Shown here piece by piece: positions 47,199-58,200 of a stretch of 64,000 bases of DNA (position 1 is the first letter of the stretch; every line of letters begins with the position of its first letter). Below the pieces are notes generated by a model that saw only the letters and a program-made list of their open reading frames with translations, was not told the DNA's origin and ran no database searches. The position numbers and the translations under genes are program-made. The stretch comes from Adineta ricciae (taxonomy: Eukaryota; Rotifera; Eurotatoria; Adinetida; Adinetidae). Location: positions 62,001 to 126,000 of the forward strand of contig CAJNOJ010000099.1 in assembly GCA_905250025.1 (NCBI GenBank), given 5' to 3'.

Positions 47199-49057
47199 TC
47201 ATGAAATAAACTGATTCTTACTCATTTTATCAAGCACTTCAATGAGCTGATCCACTTTGTCTGGAAAGTTTTCTATCGGATCATGATATTCAGATCGCAT
47301 CTGTTTGTCTTTCTTTTCGTATAATTCCCATCTAGATGGTTTTCTCCACCCTAAACAAAAAGTACACATATCATGAGAGACCAAATCACAGCTTATTTCA
47401 AATTACCCAATTGTCGAAGAAGTCTATCCCACATGAATTCGAACATTTCGAAATCAGTCTTGAAATCCACTCGGTTTCTCTCTCGAATCGAACGAAATCC
47501 ATCACTAATAATCGAAACGAACATCGTCATGCCAATAAACACGATTAGAAAGATGAACAGTGTAAAGCATATTGGGCCAAGAACGTCGTCAGCTGCACGA
47601 ATTTCACTTGCGTCAAACTTCATCAGGATCATTTCAAAGATCATCTGAGTCGTGCTGAACAGACTGGAACAAGTCAAAATTTTCGATGTAAAGAGAAGGT
47701 AAAATAGAGCAATAAAGGCCGTAACCATAATTGCGAATGATGCAGTGAAAAAGAAAAGATCTTTGCCGACATATCGAAGTGTATCACCAAGGAGTGAAAG
47801 ATGACGATGATATCGGCAAAAACGGAGCAATTTTATTGTGCCGAAAAAACAACAAAAGCCAAGCAAAAACGTTAATATATCATCCATATGTGTTGCGAAT
47901 TGTAGATTTACATATTCGTATCCTTTACTTCTATGAAACACACTGCCAATTCGTTTCATTTCATAGTATCGCCGTACATATATACCAATGCTTGCCCACG
48001 AACAGCAAATCATACCCCATTCGATATAGCACCAGAATTGTTGAAGATACTTCCATTTCATTTCACATACGGATTGAATTTCGATGATCATAAAGTAGAC
48101 GATGAATGCCATGTATATAATGCCAACAATCAAATCAAACATGGATGTGAAATCTATCAAAGCAAAAGAAGGATATACAGATATATAGAAGTTAGTTCGA
48201 ATAATCAAAGATAATAACCTTCGAAGTGGATTGAATGAGAACAGCTCGTGTTTTCGCATCAATCCATTCCAAATGATGTAGTGTAGAAAGATTACTTCGA
48301 ATGTCCGAAAGGCGACCACGAATTTCATAAACATATCCGCCACTGCCATATGTTGCATGTGTTCCCATGTACAAATATGTATCAGGCTGTTTGCCTTTTG
48401 TGTACACAAATGCGTTACGAATAGCTAAACTGTATTCGATTGCCGTAAGATTGCTATTAGTCCATCCCGGCTGATATGTTCATTGCTCTTCATTAAATAA
48501 ACTGTAATCACTCTCACATGTTAGGTTCGATCTTAGCCCAGATGAATGGACTTTGCATGATTCTACTCATTTACACGAGAGCAGGGTAATAATCAGTCAA
48601 GAAAAACATAGCAAACCTGAAGTAACACGAAGTTGTCTCATCGTTACCCAACCGACCAGTCAGTTCGACGTATCATTGGTAAAGCCTCTTAAATCTGTAG
48701 ATACTTTGTTGTTGTACCATTTGTGAGCTCGAATATTTTCGAGGAAACTATTCTCTAACCATAACCAATAGTCGTCAATTGTCGTAATCTATTTTGTTCA
48801 CATTTTTTAGTTCAATTACAAACGACAAATTAGAAAATGTTTACTTTCGTATAGTCATTCTGTGTGCGTCCAATATTCAAGAAAAACCGACGTAAATGAT
48901 TAGCTTGTAGGAAAGCATTAACATTTCGATTTGAACATGTTAAAATATATTCGTTCTTACCTGTCAATGAGGGGTTCGAAGTCGTAAGCAGAAGCCAATA
49001 AATTAGAACTTTCATTGTGTATATTGGACAAAACGACTCATTAAGCTTATTAGACAT
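47199..49057 (-). pseudogene. Polycystin (PKD)-type cation channel, degraded copy
   Basis: The channel part of a PKD protein is recognisable. It has a first TM (LIYWLLLTT) and SNRNVNAFLQANHLRRFFLN, then the polycystin ectodomain (TIDDYWLWLENSFLENIRAH; GSGGYVYEIRGRLSDIRSNL), TM2-6, the pore region FEMILMKFDASEIRAADDVL, and the C-tail on a spliced last exon (WRKPSRWELYEKKDKQMRSE). Introns splice well at 48837 and near 47390. It is broken: in-frame TGAs at 48662-48660 and 48482-48480 and a frameshift near 48220 between RAVLIQ and the YISVYPSFALID segment. The large N-terminal regions of PKD1-like proteins are absent. Non-functional as read, though few lesions are present. Confidence 0.75.
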
Positions 49058-49903
49058 ATGTACTCGTCAAATACCTACGGCATCTTGAGATATTATCTAA
49101 AATAATAGCATATGCTGAAGTCATGGATGAACGTAAACCAATCATTGAAAAATCTGTCTTGAGCTCAATTAACAACAGCAGCACTAAATTTCTTCCTCTA
49201 TTAACATTAAATTATGTAGTATGACTTACAGAATGGTACTGCAACAAGAAAAGCGCTGTCGTTTTATAGACCAAAAGTAAAATACAAAATATTTTTGAGT
49301 CAATCTGGAAACACATTAATTTATCATGGAAATATCAATTACCGTGTCACAGATTATGTTCTTTATGTGACTTTTTTGTTATTATGAAGTCAAATAGCAT
49401 GTTCCGACCAAAACTGATATTTTTTTGTTGCATAACTTGATGACCCGTATCAATTTACAATAGACATGTCGAATGAAACTCTGTTTCTTTTGCTTCCAAA
49501 ATCATGAATCAAAACTAAACATTTCAATAAAAAACTTGCAAATAGTTCTGTCGTCCACTAAAACTAACGGCGACGTTACAAGCGACAGATGAAAACTGTT
49601 TTATATTGATAAGATGTGCCCTATAATCATAACACTCTCAAGGATAGTTTTGTATTATTAAAGAATTACAAAACTCCATACGTCTGTGTTTGGATCACAC
49701 ATCGTTGATTCGTCCGAAATATTGAAGAATAACTTTCTTTCTTTTTTCATTCATTCTATGTGCTCTTCTTGCAGAACGAAAGAGCACGTGTTTCTACCTT
49801 GTCATAACAACATAATATAGTAATTTCACCACAGTATGTACTCATTTTATCATCTATTTCACATACTATTTCGAACCACCAAAAGTATTTTCTTGTCATA
49901 AAT
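49058..49903. other. Gene-free stretch
   Basis: About 0.85 kb, AT-rich, between the divergent PKD relic and the FAD monooxygenase. No coding signal. Confidence 0.4.
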
Positions 49904-51055
49904 ATGAAAATCAGTATTATTGGTGCTGGATATGCAGGTTTATCATCTGCATTACTTCTTTCTCGTCATCACGTAAATCGAATCACAGTCTACGATCGTT
50001 TCGATCGTGTTCAAACTATAGGCGCTGGTATTCTCATTCAACCGTCCGCAATCGAAATATTAAAAAGATTAGGTTTATATGAGCAGCTGATAGATCGCGG
50101 TGAAAAAGTTTATCATCTCGAGGGAATTAATCATCGTCGTCGACAAGTTTTTTTAACATCATATGATGATTATTCACCTAATTCTTTTGGTATCGGTATC
50201 CATCGTTCTCTACTCTTTCAATCCTTGTATGATAAATGTAAAATTCAATCAAATATTACATTTGAATTGTCAAGAGAAATCACATCTCTAGCTGATCTAC
50301 AATTAACCAATGATCTTGTCATTATCGCTAGCGGTTCACATTCAAAACTTCGAGATCAAGTACCTATCAAACAGACATATCAACCATATCCGTATGGCTG
50401 TTTGTGGACAACAATTGAAGATAATGAAATCTCACGTCACCGACTATGTCAATATCTACGGTATTCACAGGAAATGTTTGGGATTCTTCCATCCGGTCTT
50501 AATCATAATTCGAAACGGATTGTCAGTGTCTTCTGGAGTTTGCCTACTCGATTGAAAGCAACGTATTCTTTGGAAAATGTTCTCGAAAGAATGAAATACT
50601 ATTTGGATGATACACATTCCGATTTTTTTGAAAAACTCAAACGAGCAAATTATTCATTCGCGGTTTACGGCGATGTTTACATGCAACGATACGATCATGA
50701 AAATTTAGTTTTTATTGGAGATGCTGCACATGCAATGAGTCCACAATTAGGACAAGGTGCCAACATGGCGTTAATTGATAGTTACTTTTTAGATAAGTCT
50801 CTCCGAGAACATAATGACGACGTACGAATAGCTTTACAAATGTACACACACGTGCGAAGACGGCATTTGCGATTTTATAGTCAAGCAAGTAAGTTTTTAA
50901 CACCGTTGTATCAGAGTGATCGGCAAATATATGGACGCTTTCGCGATCTACTGTTTACAATTTCCAAACAAATTAAATTTTCACGGCGAATGTCAAGTGA
51001 AATTCTGTGTGGAAAAAGAATTAGCTGGATAAGAAATAAAGAAATTCAATATTAG
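49904..51055 (+). CDS. FAD-dependent monooxygenase (class A, PHBH-like), intronless
   Basis: One exon, 383 aa. The N-terminal FAD dinucleotide loop is MKISIIGAGYAGLSSALLLS, an Arg-containing GIGIHRSLLFQSLY segment follows, and the second FAD motif is FIGDAAHAMSPQLGQGANMAL. This is the family of p-hydroxybenzoate hydroxylase and related single-component flavin hydroxylases, which insert oxygen into aromatic or polyketide-like substrates using NAD(P)H. Such genes are abundant in bacteria and fungi and rare in animals. Lack of introns next to heavily spliced neighbours fits a transferred gene, but codon use does not stand out to the eye. Complete as read; substrate unknown. Confidence 0.85.
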   Translation: MKISIIGAGYAGLSSALLLSRHHVNRITVYDRFDRVQTIGAGILIQPSAIEILKRLGLYEQLIDRGEKVYHLEGINHRRRQVFLTSYDDYSPNSFGIGIHRSLLFQSLYDKCKIQSNITFELSREITSLADLQLTNDLVIIASGSHSKLRDQVPIKQTYQPYPYGCLWTTIEDNEISRHRLCQYLRYSQEMFGILPSGLNHNSKRIVSVFWSLPTRLKATYSLENVLERMKYYLDDTHSDFFEKLKRANYSFAVYGDVYMQRYDHENLVFIGDAAHAMSPQLGQGANMALIDSYFLDKSLREHNDDVRIALQMYTHVRRRHLRFYSQASKFLTPLYQSDRQIYGRFRDLLFTISKQIKFSRRMSSEILCGKRISWIRNKEIQY

Positions 51056-51661
51056 TCGATCTTTCTATGTTTTCGTTTATTGCAACTGTCATTAAAGTAT
51101 CAAAATCAGAAAAAATACATTCTATATTCTTTCCATAGAAACTCATTCAAAATAATACTTGAAATACCAAGACCGGGCGGAGAATATTTTATTATTATCC
51201 TTTACACATCGACGATAATGTCTTAAACTTATGGATCAATTGATCGTTTGTTAATCTCTTGTCGAAAAAGTAATCCTACTTTCCTATCAATACCCAAAAC
51301 CGACTGCTCGTAGATGACATATCGCATTGCATAATTTTATCGAATTCAGAGCGGAAAGATTAACGATAATTAATGGAAAAAACTTAATTAAGAGCCGATT
51401 TTAGCGAAAAACAATTAAAATCGAGAGATTAACTGGAAAGGAACCCCAAATTCTTGATTTCACTTGCAGTCGACTATGATCATGAACCGGTTAATTTTTA
51501 CGTGATATTTGATTACATGCATTTACACTGTTGATACAACACAAATTTCACAATTGTAATATTCAAGTTCGTCAATGACTGAGGTTCAACCATCGAATTG
51601 AAAACTCATAATAAACAAATTGCCAAGCTTTGCCTTATTTCTTTTCTATTTTTGTAATAAA
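51056..51661. other. Gene-free stretch before the foldback elements
   Basis: About 0.6 kb, AT-rich, nothing supported. Confidence 0.4.
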
Positions 51662-52016
51662 AAATGTTGCTCTGGCAGACTAGTTTTGCAACCGGCCTGC
51701 ACGTTTTCGTCATCGCAACATGTATTTGATCTAGTAAGATCATTTACCTCTTGGTATAAGTTGTAATAAGCAACTTTCCTCGGTGAGGGCGAGAGCACGA
51801 CATCTCTCGAGTCTCTACACATTACCCTTCCGTTCGGTCTCCCCCCAGCGCTATGTGACAAGACAAGAACGACGTTGTTCATTCGACATCACCGAGGAAA
51901 GTTGCTTATTACAACTTATACCAAGAGGTAAATGATCTTACCAGATCAAATACATGTTGCGATGACGAAAACGTGCAGGCCGGTTGCAAAACTAGTCTGC
52001 CAGAGCAACACTTTTC
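51662..52016. mobile_element. Foldback/MITE-like element, copy 1
   Basis: Two arms of about 121 bp (51666-51786 and 51890-52010) are almost perfect inverse copies of each other, starting gttgctctggcagactag and ending ctagtctgccagagcaac, with a loop of about 100 bp. No coding capacity. The arms are shared with copy 2 downstream in the opposite orientation: the loop sequences of the two copies are reverse complements. The length suggests an internally deleted form of copy 2. It would form a long stable hairpin when single-stranded. Confidence 0.85.
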
Positions 52017-52259
52017 ATCAAAATAAAGAAAAAAAATATTATCATCATTCATGCAAAACTTATTCGTATTTCATTCCATTGCATTGCCGTTGAGTATGGT
52101 CCATCTCCATTCTTTAATAAACATCAAAATGATAATTTCAATCTCTTTTCTCCATGATGACGTTTGTATTGTTGAACTGTTCTCATGAATTATACGCACC
52201 GTATGGCATAAGTGATATAATTTCTGTTAATACCTTTTCCCCTTTCAGTTTGATAAAAA

Positions 52260-52825
52260 GTGTTGCTCTGGCAGGCTAGTTTTGAAACCAGCCCGCACGT
52301 TCTCGTCATCGCAACATGTATTTGATCTAGTAAGATCATTTACCTCTTGGTATAAGTTGTAATAAGCAACTTTCCTCGGTGATGTCGAATGCACAACGTC
52401 GTTCATGTCTTTTCACATGGAGCCTGTTCGCGTATTATCCAATCACATCACATCTGCTTCTCCTTCTGTTCTTCTCTTTTTTTCTCTTCAATCAATTAAT
52501 TAATTGATCGGTTGATTAATCCATTTGTGTATGCTTCTGATTGCGTCCAATGCGATGATATTCTTTCTATTTGAAAGTAAGGAAACTTGACGAGAAACTT
52601 ACAGGTCGATGATGAGATTTGCGAAAAGTTCAGCAAGTTTTATGGAAGGCCAGAAGAAAGGGCGATGTGTAGAGACTCGAGAGATGTCGTGCTCTCGCCC
52701 TCACCGAGGAAAGTTGCTTATTACAACTTATACCAAGAGGTAAATGATCTTACTAGATCAAATACATGTTGCGATGACGAAAACGTGCGGGCCGGTTGCA
52801 AAACTAGTCTGCCAGAGCAACACTT
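52260..52825. mobile_element. Foldback/MITE-like element, copy 2
   Basis: Left arm 52262-52382 and right arm 52701-52821 carry the same long inverted repeat as copy 1. The inner flanks (gatgtcgaatgcacaacgtc on the left; gtcgtgctctcgccctcacc on the right) match copy 1 in reverse complement. The interior is about 215 bp longer than in copy 1. An open frame (52587-52832) crosses the right arm but only reads repeat sequence. No transposase is present. The superfamily cannot be assigned; any target duplication is short and A/T-rich. Confidence 0.85.
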
Positions 52826-53240
52826 TTCTTAAGTAACAGACAATAATGAAATAAAAATTTCTTGTCCCATATAACACAAGAGATGTCTTCTCAAATCGAC
52901 TATAATCTCGAACTAGTTGGTTTTTATGTAGTACGTGTTTGTAGTGCATTGATAAAAGCTGCTTCAGAGACATTGTTAGAACAAACAAAACATGCTTATA
53001 TCGGTTCATGTCTTGTTATGCGTATTTCATGAATAATTTTTAGTCAATTGAAATGACGTCAAGTTATAGTCCTTCAAAGTACATGATGCTAAGAAGGCCG
53101 TTTCACATCACTTCTCTCTGTTCAGAATGTCAATAATCCAAGCCTTGTCTTTTTTTATTATCGTCTACATGACTCATGTCGGAGTATTTATACTCTAGCT
53201 CTACGAACAGAAAATCATCGTAGAAACGAAATCGATTCTA
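52826..53240. promoter_or_regulatory. Upstream region of the C1 peptidase gene
   Basis: About 0.4 kb between the foldback element and the peptidase ATG. A TATA-like tatttatac lies about 55 bp before the start (near 53186), which could fit a short 5' untranslated region. Confidence 0.35.
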
Positions 53241-54952
53241 ATGCCTGAGAAGCAATACATTGTTGACCCTGTGACTGGTGATCGTTATCGTGTAGGAGGA
53301 TGCATTATTAGCAGTCAACCGTCGGATCTTCCAAAATTTGGTGTTACACGAACACTTTCGAACAAACATCTTCCATCATCGGTTGATTTACGGCAACTTA
53401 TGACACCTGTTGAATCCCAAGGTGAACTCAACTCATGGTATGCATTGTCTCTGGATTCTCTTCACAGAATTATAATTTTTTTTCTTTTATTTTTATTTCA
53501 GTGTCGGAAACGCGGTTGCTGGTAAGTTATTTCTCTTTGACGTCTCACTTCGTATGCCTACGTCTTCTTTCAGGTGCCTATGAATTTCTAATGATGAAGA
53601 ATTTGAAAAAACACATCGATATGAGTCGGCTGTTTATCTATTATGTTAGCCGTAAGAAAGACACACCATCATGTAATCACTTAGTTGATGAAGGTACTAC
53701 TATTCGAAGTGCGATTGCTGCATTAACTGAATACGGCTGTTGTAAAGAAGAATCGTTGCCTTATAATCCTGCATATGTGAATCGTCAACCACCAGCTCAT
53801 TGTTATATCGAAGCGAAAAATTATCGTATATCCGAAGCCATGAATGTTCAATTAGATTTAAACGAAATGAAAGCTTGCTTAGCGGAAGGATTTCCATTTG
53901 TATTCGGCCTTCAAATATTCAATTCTTTTGCAACAGCAGGATCTAATGGTGGACGCGTGTCGATACCTGAACCTTACTATGAATCACAAGCTGTTCAACA
54001 CGGTTGGCATGCAATGTTAGCCGTTGGATACAGTGATCCTTCCCAATGTTTTCTAGTACGAAATTCTTGGGGCGAAGATTGGGTGAGTACATGATAACTT
54101 GACTCGATAGACGAAATTTTATGATGCAGTTCTCTTTTATTCTAGGGCGATAAAGGTTATTGTTACATTCCCTATACGTATATGTGTACTCCAGCGCACT
54201 GTCAAGATTTACATGCGATTAAAATTGTAGAAAACGGTCAACACAAACACAATGATATCGATATATCAAATCCATATCACTGGAGCATTGATAGTGATAA
54301 GAAATTCTTTATTCCAACTGACTATCTTCATCATGATATTGGATATAAATTCTTTTGGAAATTCAATGATACATTCGATTATTTCAATTCCGTTTGGAAT
54401 AATAGTCAGCTCGAAAATTTCAATTCCCTTTGGAATAATAGTCACCTCGAAAATTTCCAATTGGACAAAATCTTCTCGAAAAAGTATTTTCCACAGGAGA
54501 AACGCGCAACACAAAATGCTCAAACCACATCGTTTGTTCTTTGGATCGATAGAAAAACTCACGATCAAGCGCTAATCGAACAAAAAATGGTCAATGAACA
54601 TATTCACTTTGACTTCTGTGAAACTATGTCAAAAGCCGAACACCATCTATTAACACATGCCAAGAAAATCAAAGCATCATCATCATTTCAAATCATCTGC
54701 CGTGGATACTATAAAGACGAAAATAAGAATCCGTTGGATTTATTAAAATTTTTACATCATCATCACTTACATCGTGTACCTGTTACTGTGTTTACCCAAG
54801 ATGTAGACGGTTTAAAAATGCATTTACAACATGGGGCATTATCTATGGATATTCACGATTGGAAACAACGGCTATTCATCACGAATAGTTCCCAAGAATT
54901 AATTAATCACATGAAACAGAATATCATCGAGGTAGATGCGTCGAATAAATGA
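53241..54952 (+). CDS. Papain-fold (C1) cysteine peptidase with unassigned C-terminal domain
   Basis: Four exons: 53241-53437, 53502-53521 (20 nt), 53574-54082 and 54146-54952 (1533 nt, 510 aa). The catalytic Cys codon TGT is split by the first intron, giving SQGELNSCVGNAVAGAYEFL. The His is in QHGWHAMLAVGYSD and the Asn in VRNSWGEDWGDKGY, so the C1 triad is complete. There is no signal peptide or long propeptide; the opening (DPVTGDRYRVGGC) and the NSCVGNAVAGA style resemble bacterial-type C1 peptidases. The C-terminal 170 residues form an extra alpha/beta domain (FVLWIDRKTHDQALIEQKMV; QIICRGYYKDENKNPLDLL; RVPVTVFTQDVDGL), perhaps a degenerate receiver-like fold. A 12-residue tandem duplication precedes it. 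Confidence 0.8.
54383..54454 (+). repeat. Tandem 36-bp duplication inside the C1 peptidase gene
   Basis: Two in-frame copies (54383-54418 and 54419-54454) code FNSVWNNSQLEN and FNSLWNNSHLEN. They sit in the linker between the protease and the C-terminal domain. Confidence 0.85.
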
Positions 54953-55299
54953 GTTCTTTTCGAATATTTGTAATAAATATTGAATTCAAATACGATGTTT
55001 CCTTCCTTGGTTCTCAAATCGTCTTTTTTTTACATGCATTACACAAGTAAAAATGCATAACATATGCAGTATAAAATATAATATTCAGGTGGATTGGAAT
55101 CCGAGTAAAGATTTTACGAGTAGGAAGCTAAAACATGCCTATCAGGAAAACGTCAATCCACTGTTTGCTACAGGTGTTAGAAAAATTCAGTTGCTAAACA
55201 TATTGGCGTAGGCTAAAAAACGAACGCGTTCAAATGAGAAAACAACTTCATTAATTGACATCGTCGTTTCTAAAGTATTTTGATACAAAAGCATCATCC
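54953..55299. other. Spacer before the three-module membrane gene
   Basis: About 0.35 kb, AT-rich. Probably contains the promoter and 5' untranslated region of the next gene. Confidence 0.35.
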
Positions 55300-58200
55300 A
55301 GTACGTACTTTTATATATAAATTAGAATGATTGTGCGTTCATTCTTTTTTATCTAGTGTCGAATAGTATTCGACGTATTGCTGAATTTTCAAGAAAATCA
55401 GCGAGAAGCGTGAAGAACATCAATCTATTTCCTTCAGTGCCTCCATCGGTAGATGCACATGATCTTCAAAACGAACGAATTGCAACAGTATTGTTTCTCT
55501 CACTATTCCTACTTTCGATTATAGTACTTTTTCAATACAATTCTCATCTGACTGTCCTACAAACGAATACTTTTGCCACACCAACATTTGAACAATACGA
55601 ACAACTCAATTCGACTCATTCACAAACACTCACCTGTCCCTGCAAACATACATCCATCGACTATCACCATTTCCTTCGTATCGAATACACATTACATCAA
55701 GTATGCACCAGTGTGTACGTGTCATCACAATGGATCGAATATCTCTATCATTCACATGATAACAAGAACATCTTCGTGGAAGATTTTCGTAAGTCAGGTG
55801 TTCACAGTTTCCAAGCGTTGAGTATGTTGTGTGAACTGATCAATCGAACGATATCGGAAAGCCTGGTCCAACTAAGATCTAACAAATATATTAGCACAAG
55901 TGCAACATCTTCTAACCTATTTGATTCACAAATCCGAACACTTATCGATCAATTCAGATCATCGGTAACAAACAACTTTCTTCATTCGTTGAATATCATT
56001 CGTAGCACAACACAATCCAATAGATTGTATTCAACGATGAAAACTAATCACAACTTCGATCTATCGATAAGTTCAGTACAAATAGGTAATTGTAGTTGTG
56101 CCAACACATCGACTTGCATTCAACCATTCGGAATATATAACTATCCAAATACTGAACCATTAGTTTTGATAGATAATTTCTATCGCGGTTGCTATACGAT
56201 GGAAGCACTTCTACAATCGACCCTCGAGTGCTGGTATAATCAAACATGTCTGGATCTTCTTCAATCAAATATTCAATCTTCTTCTTCACAATGGAATTTA
56301 ACAGCCCTCCACTCATCAAAATCAATCCATTACTTTAGTAATTCGACAGTACAAGATTTACTCGATGAGCTAATGATTGAAATATGGAAAGCATCGATCG
56401 TGTACGAAAAATATTACATGCAATGTCAACCACAAGAATGCACTTATGTCTATAAACAGAAATATGGATTGTTTCGAAGTATTACCGTTTTTCTTGGATT
56501 GCTTGGCGGACTTACCGTTGTTTTAGCAGGCGTCATACCATTAACAGTTAAATTGGTCAGGAGAAAACGACGAGTAGCAGCAGCAGCAGCCGTTGAAAAT
56601 GGTGAGTAGATCGATTTTAACAACGATTATGCAGGATTTCTTTTCGAATTCTAGGAACGTCTATTGTTCGATCAAATCCTTGCTATTTTCAAAGATTAAT
56701 AATACACCTCAGAGCATTAAACTTTTTCCCGTCAACACCTCCGTCTACCGATGAATATGATCTTCAAAATGAACGGATATCAACGAGATTATTTATTCTA
56801 TTAGTTATACTCTCATTCACCATACTTTGCATATGTAACTCGTTGAGTGCTACTATTGAAACAAATACGATCGAAGCACCAACTCGAAAACGCTATGAAC
56901 ATTTGTATGCAATCTATGCTCAAACTCTTTCATGTACGTGCAAACAGATATGCATAGATTACCGCAAATTCATCTATGTCAACCATACATCTCATCAGAT
57001 ATGCGCAAGTCGGTTCGTTACTCCAGAATGGATTGATCATATCAATATGTTTGAAAATGATACGATAGCTGTAGAAGATGTTGAATATTCAGGCACATAC
57101 ATTTTTCAAGCACTACGCATGATATGCCAATTGGTAAATCGAACTATCTCGGATAGTTTGAGTCAGTTCTTTTCGCAACAATATATTAGTACAAGTGTAA
57201 CGCCGTCTCATTTATTACAATCACAGATTCAAACAAATTTTAAGCAAGTCCGCTTATCGACAACAAATAATTTTCTTCTTGCACTTGATACTGTTCAAAG
57301 TACGACACAAGCAAACGCTTTATTGTCAGCATTATTAACAAATTATCATTCACCGATTACGACGGATAATGCAACAGTTGAATTTAATCCAAGATATTAT
57401 GGCAACTGTAGTTGTGCTATTAGAACGACATGTGTCACCGAATTTTCAACATATGTCAATACCAATAAAACGTCAGTTACCACAATACCTGGTTTATATA
57501 GAGGTTGTTATGTGTTCGAAGCACTTCGTCAATCAACGCTCGAATGTTTATTTAATGAAAAGTGTGTTCGGCAATTTCATTCGATCAATGCTACAGCTCT
57601 TCATTTATCATTACCAACCAAATACCGTATCAATTCGACAGTTGAGCAGCTACTCGAAGAGCTGATGATTGAACACTGGAATTTATCTGTTATATATGAG
57701 TATTATTATGATAGTTGCCAACCGATTCGGTGCAGTTATATTTATACTGCAACTCATGGTGTGGTTTACCTTATAACTACATTGATGGCATTGATAGGCG
57801 GTCTAGCTGTTGTTTGGAAGGCAATAGTTCCAGTTGTGATCAAGTTAATAAGAAGACGAAGACCAGTGCCAAACGAAGGAGTTGGTAAAGGAAGACGACT
57901 ATTCTCTCAGAAGAAAATGTAAAGCTTGATTCCTTTTTAGATATTCATCAGAGAACGCAAGTAGCGATCTTACGACAAGAAGTAATTAATTTCCTCCGAA
58001 TATTCCATTTATTTCCGCCAACAACACGGCTCGATAACCGGCAACGAAATCGAAATGAACAAAAATTTGTCAAAGTTTTAGTTTATCTTCTAGTTCTACT
58101 ACTGACGGTACTTCTCTTATACAATTCTCTTTCTACAATCGTGGAACCAGTCAGCGTCACCACACCAACATTTGAACAATACGAACAACTCAATTCGACT

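Noticed and set aside
52587..52832. 81-codon open frame in the second foldback element
   Set aside because: It reads straight through the inverted-repeat arm, and a mirror copy appears at 51646-51882. Repeat sequence, not a gene.
56604..56842. Treating the three membrane modules as three separate genes
   Set aside because: Modules 2 and 3 have no own start codon near the expected N-terminus, and short in-phase introns join all three.
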